A stretch of 64,000 bases of DNA from Candidatus Propionivibrio dominans (GCA_016709335.1 JADJNC010000064.1:49128-113127), one strand, 5' to 3'. Positions 39,450-49,555 are shown, numbered from the stretch's first letter. Numbers and translations are program-made. Notes: generated from the sequence alone by a model not told the origin.

Positions 39450-41816
39450 ATGAGCAATTCTCAAATGGAAAATGCCGGTACGGGTGATATCAACAATCGC
39501 CTGCTGTTCCTCAAGAAACTGCAGGTAGTCACCAACAAGATACATGCAACCAGTAATACCGACGAGATCATGCTCGAGTTGTCGCAGGATATCTGTGATC
39601 TGTTCAACTGTGACCGTCTGACCATTTACGTCCTCGGCGAGGACAAGCAAAGCATCGTTTCCAAGGTCAAGACCGGGCTCAACTCGTTCAAGGATATCAA
39701 ACTGCCGATCTCCGAACACAGTGTGGCCGGCTATGTTGCCGCAACGCGCAAGGCGGCCAATATCCGCGATGTCTACGACGACCTTGAACTGCAAAGCTAC
39801 AGTCCGAGCATGCAGTTCCTCAAGGAGGTCGACAAGCGCACCGGGTATCGCTCGAAACAGATGCTGGTGGCGCCTATCCTGGACGCACAGAGCAACGACC
39901 TGCTCGGGGTTGTACAACTGATCAACAACCGTCTGGATACGCCATTCCCGGCGCTGGCCGATGAAGGCGTGCTCAGCCTCGCACAGACGCTGGCGGTGGC
40001 CTTCACCCAGCGCCAGAAACCGCGCCAGGTGATACGTTCAAAGTATGATGCCCTGGTCACCGAGGCCATCATATCGGCCGACGAGCTTGATCTTGCCCAG
40101 CGTTCGGCAAGGCGCAAGAATGTTGACCTTGAAGACATCCTGATCAAGGAGTTTCAGGTCAAACAGCCGGCCATCGGTAACGCACTGTCCCGATTCTTCA
40201 GCGTTCCCTACGAGCCCTTCCGGCCCGATCGCATCAAGCCGATGGATCTTCTCAGGAACCTCAAGCGCGATTACGTCGAAGCCAATCAGTGGTTGCCGAT
40301 CGAGGAAAGCCAGGAGGGAATCGTCGTCATCTCGATGGATCCGGAGCGCATCAAGGGTTCGCGGATCGTCAATAACATTTTTCCGAAAGGCAAGATTGCC
40401 TATCGTGTGACGACCAATGCCGAGTTCAGACTGTCTATAGATCAGTTCTATGGCGCTCTTTCCGACATGGGGTCGGTCGGGGATTTGCTGACCGGTCTCG
40501 ACGAGGGGGAATCCGGCGAATCCGGTGGCGGCGGTTCTGACGAAATGAGCGCGGCGGCCGACAACGAACTGGTACGTCTGGTCAACAAGATCATCGTCGA
40601 GGCCTATCAGCAAGGCGCTTCGGATATTCATATCGAGCCGCGCCCGGGCAAGGAAAAGACCCTGGTACGCTTCCGCAAGGACGGTTCGCTCGGGCCTTAT
40701 ATCGAAATCCCGGCCTCGTATCGCAGTGCGCTGACTGCGCGCATCAAGATCATGTGCGATCTCGACATTTCCGAGAAGCGCAGGCCGCAGGACGGCAAGA
40801 TCAAGTTCAAGAAATTTGGCCCGGTCGACATCGAGTTGCGCGTCGCGACGATACCTACAGCGGGGGGGATGGAGGATGTTGTGATGCGCATCCTGGCGGC
40901 CGGCGAGCCGATTCCACTCGATACGCTGGGGGTCAGCCCGGGCAATCTGGTGCGCCTGAAAGAGGTGGTCAGCAAACCCTATGGTCTGTTCTTTGTTTGT
41001 GGCCCGACGGGTTCCGGCAAGACGACGACGCTGCATTCGATCCTGAGCTACATCAACAAGCCGGAAACCAAGATCTGGACGGCGGAGGACCCGGTCGAAA
41101 TCACCCAGAAGGGCCTGCGCCAGGTGCAGGTCAACAAGAAGGCCGGCCTCGACTTTGCGACGGTGATGCGCGCCTTCCTGCGCGCCGATCCGGATGTGAT
41201 CATGGTCGGCGAAATGCGCGACAAGGAAACCGTTTCCATCGGTATCGAGGCCTCGCTCACCGGGCATCTGGTGTTTGCCACGCTGCACACCAACAGTGCC
41301 CCCGAGTCAATCAATCGCCTGCTCGACATGGGCATGGACCCCTTCAACTTTGCCGATGCGCTGCTCGGCATTCTTGCCCAGCGCCTGGCCAAGCGTCTGT
41401 GCAAGTCGTGCAAGGAGGCCTATCAGCCCGCCCAGGACGAGATCAAACAGATGATCAAGGAATACTGCGAAGACCTCGTCAATACGGATAACTGGAAGAA
41501 AGACCCGAAGGCCGCCGCCGATGCCATCTACATGGAGTGGCTCAAGCTTTACGCCAGGGATGGCAAATTTACCCTCTATCGCAGCAAGGGTTGTGATGCC
41601 TGTGGTGGTAGCGGTTACAAGGGGCGCGTCGGTTTGCACGAACTGCTGGTCGGCAGCGATCTGTTGAAGAAGCAGATTCAGGAGCACGCCCGCGTTGCCG
41701 AACTGTTTGCCACGGGCCTCAATGAAGGCATGCATACACTCAAGATGGATGGCATCGAAAAGGTCATGTCAGGAATAACCGATCTCAAGCAGGTTCGTTC
41801 GGTCTGCATCAAGTAG
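39450..41816 (+). CDS. GAF-domain GspE/PilB-family ATPase
   Basis: 788 residues from the ATG at 39450. A GAF domain (about 15-195) precedes a GspE N-terminal region (about 200-330). A Gly/Ser-rich linker (about 350-366) leads to the secretion ATPase: ASDIHIEPR, Walker A GPTGSGKTTT near 519, Walker B DVIMVGEMRD, the His box TLHTNSAPESINR. Zinc-binding Cys pairs CKSCKEAYQP near 651 and CDACGGSG near 717 are typical of GspE/PilB assembly ATPases. No pilin, platform (GspF/PilC) or secretin gene is near, so it is an orphan motor or a regulator using this fold. Confidence 0.9.
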   Translation: MSNSQMENAGTGDINNRLLFLKKLQVVTNKIHATSNTDEIMLELSQDICDLFNCDRLTIYVLGEDKQSIVSKVKTGLNSFKDIKLPISEHSVAGYVAATRKAANIRDVYDDLELQSYSPSMQFLKEVDKRTGYRSKQMLVAPILDAQSNDLLGVVQLINNRLDTPFPALADEGVLSLAQTLAVAFTQRQKPRQVIRSKYDALVTEAIISADELDLAQRSARRKNVDLEDILIKEFQVKQPAIGNALSRFFSVPYEPFRPDRIKPMDLLRNLKRDYVEANQWLPIEESQEGIVVISMDPERIKGSRIVNNIFPKGKIAYRVTTNAEFRLSIDQFYGALSDMGSVGDLLTGLDEGESGESGGGGSDEMSAAADNELVRLVNKIIVEAYQQGASDIHIEPRPGKEKTLVRFRKDGSLGPYIEIPASYRSALTARIKIMCDLDISEKRRPQDGKIKFKKFGPVDIELRVATIPTAGGMEDVVMRILAAGEPIPLDTLGVSPGNLVRLKEVVSKPYGLFFVCGPTGSGKTTTLHSILSYINKPETKIWTAEDPVEITQKGLRQVQVNKKAGLDFATVMRAFLRADPDVIMVGEMRDKETVSIGIEASLTGHLVFATLHTNSAPESINRLLDMGMDPFNFADALLGILAQRLAKRLCKSCKEAYQPAQDEIKQMIKEYCEDLVNTDNWKKDPKAAADAIYMEWLKLYARDGKFTLYRSKGCDACGGSGYKGRVGLHELLVGSDLLKKQIQEHARVAELFATGLNEGMHTLKMDGIEKVMSGITDLKQVRSVCIK

Positions 41817-41840
41817 GGGCGATATCAGGGTGATTTCAGG

Positions 41841-43451
41841 GTGAATTCAGTGGATACGATGACCGATCTGTTTCAGCGTTTCGAGCAGCTCAACACCATT
41901 GGCGCTTCGCTCTCGAACGAGCGCAATATCGATCGCCTGCTGGAAAACATCCTGCTCGCCGCGAAAGCCATCACCCATGCGGATGCCGGAACGCTTTATC
42001 GCGTCAGCGACGACCAGAAAACCCTGCGTTTTGAAATCGTGCGCACCGACTCACTGAAGATCGCCTATGGCGGCACCAGCGGCGAGCCGATATCGGCCAA
42101 ATTCAAGGATCTGCCACTCTACAGAGAGAATGGTGAGGCCAACAACTCCCTGGTCGCCGCCTTTTCGGCGATTCATGCCAGGACGGTGAATATTGCCGAT
42201 GCCTACACCGCTGAGGGATTCGACTTCTCGGGTACGCGCAAATTCGACCAGATAACCGGCTACCGCTCGCAGTCCTTCCTTACCGTGCCGATGAAGAATC
42301 ACGAAAACGAGATCATCGGCGTTCTGCAACTGCTCAATGCCATTGATCCGGCCACTGGCGCCGTGTGTGTCTTTTCCGATGCCGACCAGCGACTCGCCGA
42401 GTCACTCGCCTCGCAGGCCGCCGTGGCCCTGACCAACCGCCTGCTGGTCAACCAGCTTGAAGAACTGTTCGAAGCCTTCATCACCCTCATCAACCTGGCC
42501 ATCGACGAGAAATCGCCTTATACCGGCGGTCATTGCCAACGTGTGCCCTCACTGACCATGATGCTGGCCGAGGCGGTCGATGCGACGCGCGAAGGGCCGC
42601 TGGCCAGCTTCCTGATGAGCGACAAGGATCGCTACGAACTGAAGATCGCCGGCCTGCTGCACGACTGCGGCAAGGTCACGACACCGGTGCACGTGGTCGA
42701 CAAGGCCACCAAGCTGCAAACGATCTTCGATCGTATCCAGATGGTCGATACCCGCTTCGAGGTGATCCGGCGCGATGCCGAACTGGCCATGCTGCGAGCC
42801 ATGCTGGCCGGAGCCGACCGGGCAACGGCAGAACAGGCCTGGCACCAGCAGCAGCGAGCCATCGACGAAGATCGCGAGTTCCTGCGCCGCGCCAATGTCG
42901 GTGGCGAATCGATGAAGCCCGAGGACCAGGAGCGTGTGCGCCAAATTTCACGGAACTATCGGTGGACCAATTGCGCAGGGGAGGACGTCGATTTTCTGAC
43001 CGACGACGAGGTCGAGAACCTCACCATCCGTGCCGGAACGCTAACCCAGGCCGAGCGCGAAACGATCAATTACCACATCGTCGCGACGATCAAGATGCTT
43101 GAATCGCTGCCCTGGCCGAAACACCTCAAGCGGGTTCCCGAGTATGCCGGAGGACACCACGAGCGCATGGACGGCAAGGGCTATCCGAAGGGACTGAAGC
43201 GCGACGAGATGTCGGTGCAGGCGCGGATCATGGGCATCGCCGACATCTTCGAGGCGCTGACCGCGCGCGACCGCCCCTACAAACCAGGTATGAAACTCTC
43301 CCAGGCGCTGCAGATTCTCGGCAACTTCCGCAAAAACGGCCACATTGACCCCGACCTGTTTGACGTCTTCATCCAGCAGAAGGTTTATTTGCGGTATGCC
43401 GAGCAATACCTCGAAGCGTCGCAGATTGACGATCCGGCGGGTGTTGTCTGA
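41841..43451 (+). CDS. GAF-HD-GYP domain phosphodiesterase
   Basis: 536 residues with GTG start; a second in-frame GTG and an ATG lie within 20 bases. GAF domain at about 20-195, then the HD-GYP core: HCQRVPSL near 232, LLHDCGKV near 273, and HHERMDGKGYPKG near 439, so the metal and GYP signatures are complete. The spacing between the HD and GYP motifs is about 165 residues; most HD-GYP proteins have about 60, so an insert of about 100 charged residues lies between. Expected activity is c-di-GMP hydrolysis. Last gene of the signalling cluster; a similar GAF opens the ATPase just upstream. Confidence 0.92.
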   Translation: MNSVDTMTDLFQRFEQLNTIGASLSNERNIDRLLENILLAAKAITHADAGTLYRVSDDQKTLRFEIVRTDSLKIAYGGTSGEPISAKFKDLPLYRENGEANNSLVAAFSAIHARTVNIADAYTAEGFDFSGTRKFDQITGYRSQSFLTVPMKNHENEIIGVLQLLNAIDPATGAVCVFSDADQRLAESLASQAAVALTNRLLVNQLEELFEAFITLINLAIDEKSPYTGGHCQRVPSLTMMLAEAVDATREGPLASFLMSDKDRYELKIAGLLHDCGKVTTPVHVVDKATKLQTIFDRIQMVDTRFEVIRRDAELAMLRAMLAGADRATAEQAWHQQQRAIDEDREFLRRANVGGESMKPEDQERVRQISRNYRWTNCAGEDVDFLTDDEVENLTIRAGTLTQAERETINYHIVATIKMLESLPWPKHLKRVPEYAGGHHERMDGKGYPKGLKRDEMSVQARIMGIADIFEALTARDRPYKPGMKLSQALQILGNFRKNGHIDPDLFDVFIQQKVYLRYAEQYLEASQIDDPAGVV

Positions 43452-43633
43452 GGCTCGGAGGTACAGGTCGGTTGAGCGCCAGTGACCACCCGGAGGATTT
43501 GCTTCGCGGCATGAACCAGCCTGCGGATGGTCGCGACCGCGAGTGACCGAGCAGCAAAGGTTCAAGGCGATCGCTCGCGGCCTTAGCCATTCGCGGTAAA
43601 ATCCCGTTTTGTCATTCCTCGTGGGATATCGCC

Positions 43634-44323
43634 TTGTATATTATCGCTCCCAGCATTCTTTCCGCCAATTTCACCCAGCTCGGTGCTGAAATCACCGATG
43701 TGCTGGCCGCCGGCGCCGACTGGATTCACTTCGACGTGATGGACAACCACTACGTCCCCAACCTGACCATCGGCCCGCTGGTGTGCGAAGCCATTCGTCC
43801 GCTGACCCGAGCGATGATCGACGTGCATCTGATGGTCAAACCGGTGGACCGCATCGTTCCGGATTTCGCCAGGGCCGGTGCCAACATCATCACCTTTCAC
43901 CCGGAAGGTTCCGAACACGTTGATCGAACGCTCTCGCTGATCCGTGAAAGCGGCTGCCAGGCCGGTCTTGTTTTCAACCCGGCAACACCACTCGATCACA
44001 TGGACTACGTGATGGACAAACTCGACGTCGTGCTGCTGATGAGCGTGAACCCCGGCTTCGGCGGGCAGAAATTCATCCCGGCCACGCTGGCCAAGCTGAA
44101 GGCCGCGCGCGCCCGGATCGATGCCTACCAGCGCGAGAGCGGGCGGCAGATCCGCCTTGAGGTCGATGGTGGCGTCAAGGTCGACAACATCGCCCAGATC
44201 GCCCGCGCCGGTGCCGATACCTTCGTTGCCGGCTCGGCTGTCTATGCTGCCGGCAAGGATACCGACGCTCATCGCTACGACTCGATCATTGCCGCCCTGC
44301 GTGCCGAACTGGCTAACGTCTGA
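43634..44323 (+). CDS. rpe: Ribulose-phosphate 3-epimerase
   Basis: 229 residues with TTG start giving [17 protein letters not shown]; no other start fits the conserved N-terminus. Motifs: [33 protein letters not shown], and LEVDGGVK with the catalytic Asp. Interconverts ribulose- and xylulose-5-phosphate. Followed by gph and trpE, a common order in beta- and gammaproteobacteria. Confidence 0.95.
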   Translation: MYIIAPSILSANFTQLGAEITDVLAAGADWIHFDVMDNHYVPNLTIGPLVCEAIRPLTRAMIDVHLMVKPVDRIVPDFARAGANIITFHPEGSEHVDRTLSLIRESGCQAGLVFNPATPLDHMDYVMDKLDVVLLMSVNPGFGGQKFIPATLAKLKAARARIDAYQRESGRQIRLEVDGGVKVDNIAQIARAGADTFVAGSAVYAAGKDTDAHRYDSIIAALRAELANV

Positions 44324-44448
44324 TGTGCCTGGCCCGGCAAACCAGAAGAAAAAAGCATCAGCGCAAAGCCGAAAAGGACGCACAGGAAGGCAATGCAGGA
44401 ATTTCTTTGGGGCATTTCGTCCCTTTACGCTAAGAAATTGAGATTCGG

Positions 44449-45189
44449 ATGAAACCAGCCGCCATGACTGAACCCCTGTCAGTAAGCGCTGTCCTGCTCG
44501 ATCTGGACGGCACGCTGCTGGACACGGTGCCTGACCTGCATGCCGCTGCCAGCGCCATGTTGCGTGATCTCGGCCGCCCGGCATTACCGCTGGATTCGAT
44601 TCGCAGCTATGTCGGACGCGGCATTGCCAACCTCGTCAAGCGCGTGCTGGCCGGATCGCTCGATGTGACCGACGATCCCTCGGCGCCGCCGCAAGCGGCG
44701 CTCGATAGCTTTCGCCGGCACTATGCCTTTGAAAACGGCCGCAATGCGCGCACTTACCCCGGCGTCATCGAGGGCCTGGAAGCGTTCAAGGCCATGGGCT
44801 TGCCGCTCGGCGTGATCACCAACAAGGCCGCCGCATTTACCCTGCCCCTGCTCGAACTGAGCGGCCTGGCCGGCTATTTTGACGTAGTCGTCAGTGGCGA
44901 CCTGTTGCCGAAGCCAAAGCCCGATCCGATGGGCCTCGTCTGGGCCTGCGGCCGGATGGCTGTCTCCCCGGCCGATACGCTGATGATCGGCGATTCGATC
45001 CACGATTTCCGTGCCGGCAGGGCCGCCGGCTGCCATGTTTTCCTGGTGCCCTACGGCTACAACGAGGGCCTCGATGTGCGCAATCTCGATTGCGATGCTA
45101 TAGTTCCCACTGTTGAAAACGCCGCCCGGCGCATACAGCACAACAAAATGACAGGGCAGCACAACCCACTTCACACCGCTCGCGCATGA
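44449..45189 (+). CDS. gph: Phosphoglycolate phosphatase
   Basis: 246 residues from ATG 44449 (ATG 44464 is the alternative). HAD-superfamily motifs: [15 protein letters not shown] near residue 17 (nucleophile Asp), [14 protein letters not shown], and [12 protein letters not shown]. Removes phosphate from 2-phosphoglycolate produced during DNA repair or oxygenation. It sits between rpe and trpE, supporting this name over other HAD phosphatases. Confidence 0.9.
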   Translation: MKPAAMTEPLSVSAVLLDLDGTLLDTVPDLHAAASAMLRDLGRPALPLDSIRSYVGRGIANLVKRVLAGSLDVTDDPSAPPQAALDSFRRHYAFENGRNARTYPGVIEGLEAFKAMGLPLGVITNKAAAFTLPLLELSGLAGYFDVVVSGDLLPKPKPDPMGLVWACGRMAVSPADTLMIGDSIHDFRAGRAAGCHVFLVPYGYNEGLDVRNLDCDAIVPTVENAARRIQHNKMTGQHNPLHTARA

Positions 45190-45331
45190 AACCACTTCAC
45201 CACAATCTGCATCGAGAGCCCGCATTCTGGGCGGAGGCCTGGCCCTGGCGTCACGGCCGGTAATCCTGGGTCTCGTCCCGGCACCCCGCGTGCCGTGCAT
45301 CGTGTTGCAGCAATTGTCCGTGGAGCAAATC

Positions 45332-46807
45332 ATGACTGAAGCGTATTTCAACCGGCTGGCCGCCGAAGGCTATAACCGCATTCCCGTTACCCTTGAGACC
45401 TTTGCCGATCTCGACACCCCGCTCTCGATCTACCTGAAACTGGCCAATGCGCCCTACACCTATCTGCTCGAATCGGTGCATGGTGGCGAGCGTTTCGGCC
45501 GTTACTCGATCATCGGTCTGGCCAGCCCGACGCGCATCGTCGTCAATGCCCACCAGGTGCTGGTGCTCACCGGCAACCGCATCGCCGAGCGCGAGGACGA
45601 CACCAATCCGCTCGACTTCATCGGCAAGTACATGCAGCGCTTCCGCGCCCCGCCGGCCAGCGGCCTGCCGCGTTTCTGCGGCGGCCTGGTCGGCTGTTTC
45701 GGCTACGACACCGTGCGCTATGTCGAAACGAAATTGACGCGAACGGCCAAAAATGACGAACTCGGCACCCCCGACATCGTGCTGCTGCTCTCCGAAGAAA
45801 TCGCCGTCGTCGACAACCTCTCCGGCAAACTGACGCTGGTGGTCTACGCCGAGCCCGGCGTTCCCGGCGCCTACCAGAAGGCGCAGGTTCGGCTGAAGGA
45901 GTTGCTTGCCAGGCTGCGCGAACCGGCAAGTATCCCGAGCGAAACGCCGCGCTCTTCGCAACCCGCCGTTTCCCTGTTCGGCGAGGCGCACTTCAAGCAG
46001 GCCGTGGTCAAGGCCAAGCGCTACATCACCGAGGGTGACGTCATGCAGGTCGTCCTCTCGCAACGCATGAGCAAGCCGTTTACCGCCAGTCCGCTGGCAC
46101 TCTACCGTTCGCTGCGCTCGCTCAACCCTTCGCCCTACATGTTCTACTTCGACTTCGAGGACTTTCATGTGGTCGGCGCCTCACCTGAAATCCTCGTCCG
46201 GCTCGAAGGCGATACGGTGACGGTCAGGCCGATTGCCGGCACCCGCAAGCGCGGTTCGACCTTTGAAGAGGATCAGGCGCTGGCCGCCGAGTTGCTGGCC
46301 GACGAGAAGGAACGGGCCGAACACGTCCAGTTGCTCGACCTCGGACGCAACGATGCGGGGCGAGTTGCGCAGGTTGGCAGCGTCAGGCTCACCGAGAACA
46401 TGATCGTCGAACGCTATTCGCATGTAATGCACATCGTCTCCAACGTCGAAGGCAAGCTGCAGCCAGGGCTGGCTGCGCTCGACGTGCTGAAGGCCACGTT
46501 TCCTGCCGGTACGGTGTCCGGTGCGCCCAAGGTACGGGCCATGGAAATCATCGACGAACTGGAGCCGATCAAGCGCGGCATCTATGCCGGTGCGGTCGGT
46601 TATCTCGGTTTCCTGGGCGACATGGACCTGGCCATTGCCATCCGCACCGCCGTCGTCAAGGACGGCAAACTGCACGTACAGGCCGGCGCCGGCATCGTCG
46701 CCGACTCCGACCCGTCATCCGAATGGCAGGAAACCGAAAACAAGGCCCGCGCCGTACTGCGCGCCGCCGAACTCGCGGAGCAGGGGCTCGATACTCGGAT
46801 TGAATAA
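45332..46807 (+). CDS. trpE: Anthranilate synthase component I
   Basis: 491 residues from the ATG at 45332 (GGAG at 45322-45325). Chorismate-binding fold: [16 protein letters not shown] is the tryptophan-feedback region near residue 40; the catalytic core has [31 protein letters not shown] and [14 protein letters not shown]. Works with TrpG. Between it and trpG a small gene with inverted repeats has been inserted, beginning five bases after the trpE stop. Confidence 0.96.
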   Translation: MTEAYFNRLAAEGYNRIPVTLETFADLDTPLSIYLKLANAPYTYLLESVHGGERFGRYSIIGLASPTRIVVNAHQVLVLTGNRIAEREDDTNPLDFIGKYMQRFRAPPASGLPRFCGGLVGCFGYDTVRYVETKLTRTAKNDELGTPDIVLLLSEEIAVVDNLSGKLTLVVYAEPGVPGAYQKAQVRLKELLARLREPASIPSETPRSSQPAVSLFGEAHFKQAVVKAKRYITEGDVMQVVLSQRMSKPFTASPLALYRSLRSLNPSPYMFYFDFEDFHVVGASPEILVRLEGDTVTVRPIAGTRKRGSTFEEDQALAAELLADEKERAEHVQLLDLGRNDAGRVAQVGSVRLTENMIVERYSHVMHIVSNVEGKLQPGLAALDVLKATFPAGTVSGAPKVRAMEIIDELEPIKRGIYAGAVGYLGFLGDMDLAIAIRTAVVKDGKLHVQAGAGIVADSDPSSEWQETENKARAVLRAAELAEQGLDTRIE

Positions 46808-46812
46808 AGCGA

Positions 46813-46851
46813 ACCACCAAGACACCAAGGGCACCAAGATGCACCAAGAAA
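46813..46851 (+). repeat. Left terminal inverted repeat of the GxxExxY unit
   Basis: 39 bases made of CACCAAG-type units. It is the reverse complement of 47241-47279 at 35 of 39 positions. It starts five bases after the trpE stop and includes the start codon of the GxxExxY gene (46839). Confidence 0.88.
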
Positions 46852-47228
46852 TTCCAAAAGAACTGGATGATCTGGCCAAAAGCGTAGTCGATGCTGCGCT
46901 GACGGTGCATAAGGCCCTGGGGCCTGGTTTGCTCGAATCGGCCTATCAGGCGTGTCTTGGAATCGAGCTGGAAAAGCGGGGTGTGCCCTGCGTGATGCAA
47001 TGCGTGTTGCCGATCTGTTATGAGGGGGTAACCATCGAAAGCGCTTACCGCATTGATCTGCTGGTTGGCGATCAACTGGTTGTTGAATTGAAAGCGCTCG
47101 ATCAACTCCTCCCAATCCATTCTGCACAACTACTAACCTACCTACGACTTTCCGGCAACAGACTTGGCCTCTTGATAAATTTCAACACACCGCTCATCAA
47201 GGATGGCATCAAGCGAATCGCGCTTTGA
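46839..47228 (+). CDS. GxxExxY family protein (PD-(D/E)XK nuclease-like)
   Basis: 129 residues from the ATG at 46839, which lies inside the left inverted repeat. The naming motif GLLESAY is near residue 31. The nuclease-fold residues are the Asp in AYRIDLLVGD and the Glu/Lys in LVVELKALD, followed by HSAQLLTYLRLSGNRLGLLINF. The family is common in environmental bacteria, and its role is not established. No start-proximal ribosome-binding site other than the repeat itself is visible. It breaks the usual trpE-trpG contact and is bracketed by near-perfect inverted repeats, so insertion as a unit is likely. Confidence 0.87.
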   Translation: MHQEIPKELDDLAKSVVDAALTVHKALGPGLLESAYQACLGIELEKRGVPCVMQCVLPICYEGVTIESAYRIDLLVGDQLVVELKALDQLLPIHSAQLLTYLRLSGNRLGLLINFNTPLIKDGIKRIAL

Positions 47229-47240
47229 CGCTTTATTGTT

Positions 47241-47279
47241 TTTCTTGGTGTAACTTGGTGTCCTTGGTGACTTGGTGGT
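47241..47279 (-). repeat. Right terminal inverted repeat of the GxxExxY unit
   Basis: 39 bases, 12 bases after the GxxExxY stop, pairing with 46813-46851 (four mismatches). The bases just outside (GAAAGG, 47280-47285) lie at a spacing that could serve as ribosome-binding site for trpG at 47295. Confidence 0.88.
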
Positions 47280-47294
47280 GAAAGGTTTTAACCC

Positions 47295-47867
47295 ATGCTG
47301 TTAATGATCGACAACTACGACTCCTTCACTTACAACATCGTCCAGTACTTCGGCGAGTTGGGGCAGGAGGTGAAGGTGTTCCGCAACGACGCCATTTCGC
47401 TGGCCGAGATGGCCCGGCTCAAGCCCGACTACCTGGTGATTTCGCCCGGCCCCTGCGCTCCGGCGCAAGCCGGGATTTCGCTGTCGGCGATCCGCGAGTT
47501 CGCCGGGAAAATACCGCTGCTCGGCGTCTGTCTCGGCCACCAGGCCATCGGCGAGGCTTTCGGCGGGCGTATTATTCACGCCAAAAAGCTGATGCACGGC
47601 AAGGTGTCGCCGGTGAATCACACCGCTGTCGGCGTTTTTCGCGGGCTGCCCAATCCGGTGATCTGCACGCGCTACCACTCGCTGGCGATTGAACGCGAAT
47701 CGCTGCCGGATTGTCTGGAGATCACGGCATGGACGGACGATGGGGAGATCATGGGCGTGCGCCACAGGACGCTTGCCGTCGAGGGCGTGCAGTTTCACCC
47801 CGAGTCCATCCTCACCGAGCACGGCCACGACATGCTGAACAACTTTCTTGAGGAGCACGCCGGATGA
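47295..47867 (+). CDS. trpG: Anthranilate synthase component II (glutamine amidotransferase)
   Basis: 190 residues. Class-I amidotransferase: [15 protein letters not shown], nucleophile Cys in [16 protein letters not shown] near residue 79, His/Glu in [10 protein letters not shown] near residue 170. Supplies ammonia to TrpE and possibly to PabB. Overlaps trpD by four bases (ATGA). Confidence 0.95.
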   Translation: MLLMIDNYDSFTYNIVQYFGELGQEVKVFRNDAISLAEMARLKPDYLVISPGPCAPAQAGISLSAIREFAGKIPLLGVCLGHQAIGEAFGGRIIHAKKLMHGKVSPVNHTAVGVFRGLPNPVICTRYHSLAIERESLPDCLEITAWTDDGEIMGVRHRTLAVEGVQFHPESILTEHGHDMLNNFLEEHAG

Positions 47868-48889
47868 AGCCACAGGACGCCCTGACGCGGGTCATCGAAC
47901 ACCGCGAGATCTTTCACGACGAAATGACATCGCTGATGCGCCAGATCATGGGCGGCGAAGTCTCTCCGGTGATGATCGCCGCCATCGTCATTGGCCTGCG
48001 GGTCAAGAAAGAGAGCATTGGCGAGATTGCCGCCGCCGCCCAGGTCATGCGCGAGCTATCGACCAAGGTGACGGTCGGCAACGCCACCCATCTGGTGGAC
48101 ACCTGCGGTACCGGCGGCGACGGCGCGCACACCTTCAACATCTCGACCGCCGCGATGTTTGTTGCCGCCGCAGCCGGGGCGCGCATCGCCAAGCACGGCG
48201 GGCGTTCGGTCTCCTCACAGTCGGGCAGTGCCGACGTGCTTGAAGCGCTCGGCGTCAACATTAACCTGACACCGGAGCAGGTCGGGCAGTGCATCGACGA
48301 GGTTGGTATCGGCTTCATGTTCGCCCCCAACCATCACAGCGCCATGAAGCACGCCGCACCGGTGCGGCGCGAACTGGGCGTACGCACCCTGTTCAACATC
48401 CTCGGCCCGCTGACCAACCCGGCCAACGCCGCCAATCAGGTGCTCGGCGTCTTCCATCCCGACCTGGTCGGCATCCAGATTCGCGTCCTGCAGCGCCTGG
48501 GCAGTTTGCGCGCGCTCACCGTATTCGGGCGTGAAGGGCTGGACGAAATCTCGATCTCCGGCGAAACGCAGATCGGCGAGCTGAAGGACGGCCGCGTCGA
48601 GGAGTACGTCATCCACCCCGAGCAATTCAACCTCGCCGTGCACGATCCAAAGGTATTGCGCGTGGCCAACGTCGAAGAATCCAAAGCCGTACTGCTCGCC
48701 GCGCTGGGCAACAGCAACGGTGCCGCGCGCGACATCGTCGCGCTCAATGCCGGCGCCAGCATCTACGTGAGCGGTCTGGCCGCAACCCTGGCCGATGGCG
48801 TAGACCAGGCGTTCGCAGCGATCGCCTCGGGCGCCGCACGCGCCAAACTCGACGAGTTTGCCGCGCTAAGCCGGCGAATTTCGGCATAA
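47864..48889 (+). CDS. trpD: Anthranilate phosphoribosyltransferase
   Basis: 341 residues. PRPP-binding [18 protein letters not shown] near residue 80, [21 protein letters not shown], and the anthranilate-binding [18 protein letters not shown] with [13 protein letters not shown]. Coupled to trpG by overlap. A Uma2-like gene starts 39 bases later and separates it from trpC. Confidence 0.96.
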   Translation: MKPQDALTRVIEHREIFHDEMTSLMRQIMGGEVSPVMIAAIVIGLRVKKESIGEIAAAAQVMRELSTKVTVGNATHLVDTCGTGGDGAHTFNISTAAMFVAAAAGARIAKHGGRSVSSQSGSADVLEALGVNINLTPEQVGQCIDEVGIGFMFAPNHHSAMKHAAPVRRELGVRTLFNILGPLTNPANAANQVLGVFHPDLVGIQIRVLQRLGSLRALTVFGREGLDEISISGETQIGELKDGRVEEYVIHPEQFNLAVHDPKVLRVANVEESKAVLLAALGNSNGAARDIVALNAGASIYVSGLAATLADGVDQAFAAIASGAARAKLDEFAALSRRISA

Positions 48890-48928
48890 TCGCTCTGTTG
48901 GCAAAATACCCGAGCAAGGAGTTTCAAC

Positions 48929-49555
48929 ATGGTCCTACCGAAAACCGAAGGTGGCTTCGACGCCGCCGCCTATCTCGCCTGGGAAGAAGTTCAACCTGAG
49001 CGTAACGAATACATCGCCGGCGAGGTTTTCGCCATGGTCGGCGTACGCCAATCGCATAACGTGGCGACGCTTAACATCGCGACGATGCTTCGCCAGGCGC
49101 TAAAAGGAAGTCCCTGCCGAGTTTTCATCGAGTCGGTAAAAACGCGTATCGAGGCGGCGGATAGCTTTTTCTACCCCGATGTCCTCGTGACCTGCGATCA
49201 GCGTGACCGGCAAACCCCGGCCTACGTGAGTCACCCGCTGCTGCTGGTCGAGGTACTTTCCGATTCAACGGTCGCCTTTGATCGGGGGGCCAAGTTTGCC
49301 GCGTATCGCAAACTGGAAAGTTTGCTCGATTACGTGTTAATCGATGTCGCGGCACAGCGCATCGAGGTCTTCCGCCGTAATCCTGAAAACCACTGGGTGC
49401 TCTACGAGTACGGCCCCGGCGATTCGCTCGAACTCTCTTCACTTTCGCTCCACCTTGATGTCGGAGAATTGCTCGACGATACCCTGGAAGAAGTGCAAGA
49501 CGACACGCCGGAAGACCGTCGCCAGGCGCTTGCTCACCCAGGCAATAAACCATGA
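48929..49555 (+). CDS. Uma2-family (DUF820) nuclease-like protein
   Basis: 208 residues. Uma2 fold related to restriction endonucleases: [15 protein letters not shown] near residue 24, then [21 protein letters not shown] and [16 protein letters not shown], whose Asp, Glu and following polar residue match the PD-(D/E)XK core. The C-terminus is acidic ([12 protein letters not shown]). Function unknown; such genes are common in cyanobacteria and environmental proteobacteria. Its stop overlaps the trpC start by four bases, so a non-tryptophan gene is translationally coupled into the trp operon. Confidence 0.85.
   Translation: MVLPKTEGGFDAAAYLAWEEVQPERNEYIAGEVFAMVGVRQSHNVATLNIATMLRQALKGSPCRVFIESVKTRIEAADSFFYPDVLVTCDQRDRQTPAYVSHPLLLVEVLSDSTVAFDRGAKFAAYRKLESLLDYVLIDVAAQRIEVFRRNPENHWVLYEYGPGDSLELSSLSLHLDVGELLDDTLEEVQDDTPEDRRQALAHPGNKP

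Noticed and set aside
46813..47279. CRISPR array, suggested by repeated CACCAAG units
   Set aside because: Units are 7-9 bases, adjacent, and without unique spacers; they form terminal inverted repeats around a gene, and no cas gene is present.
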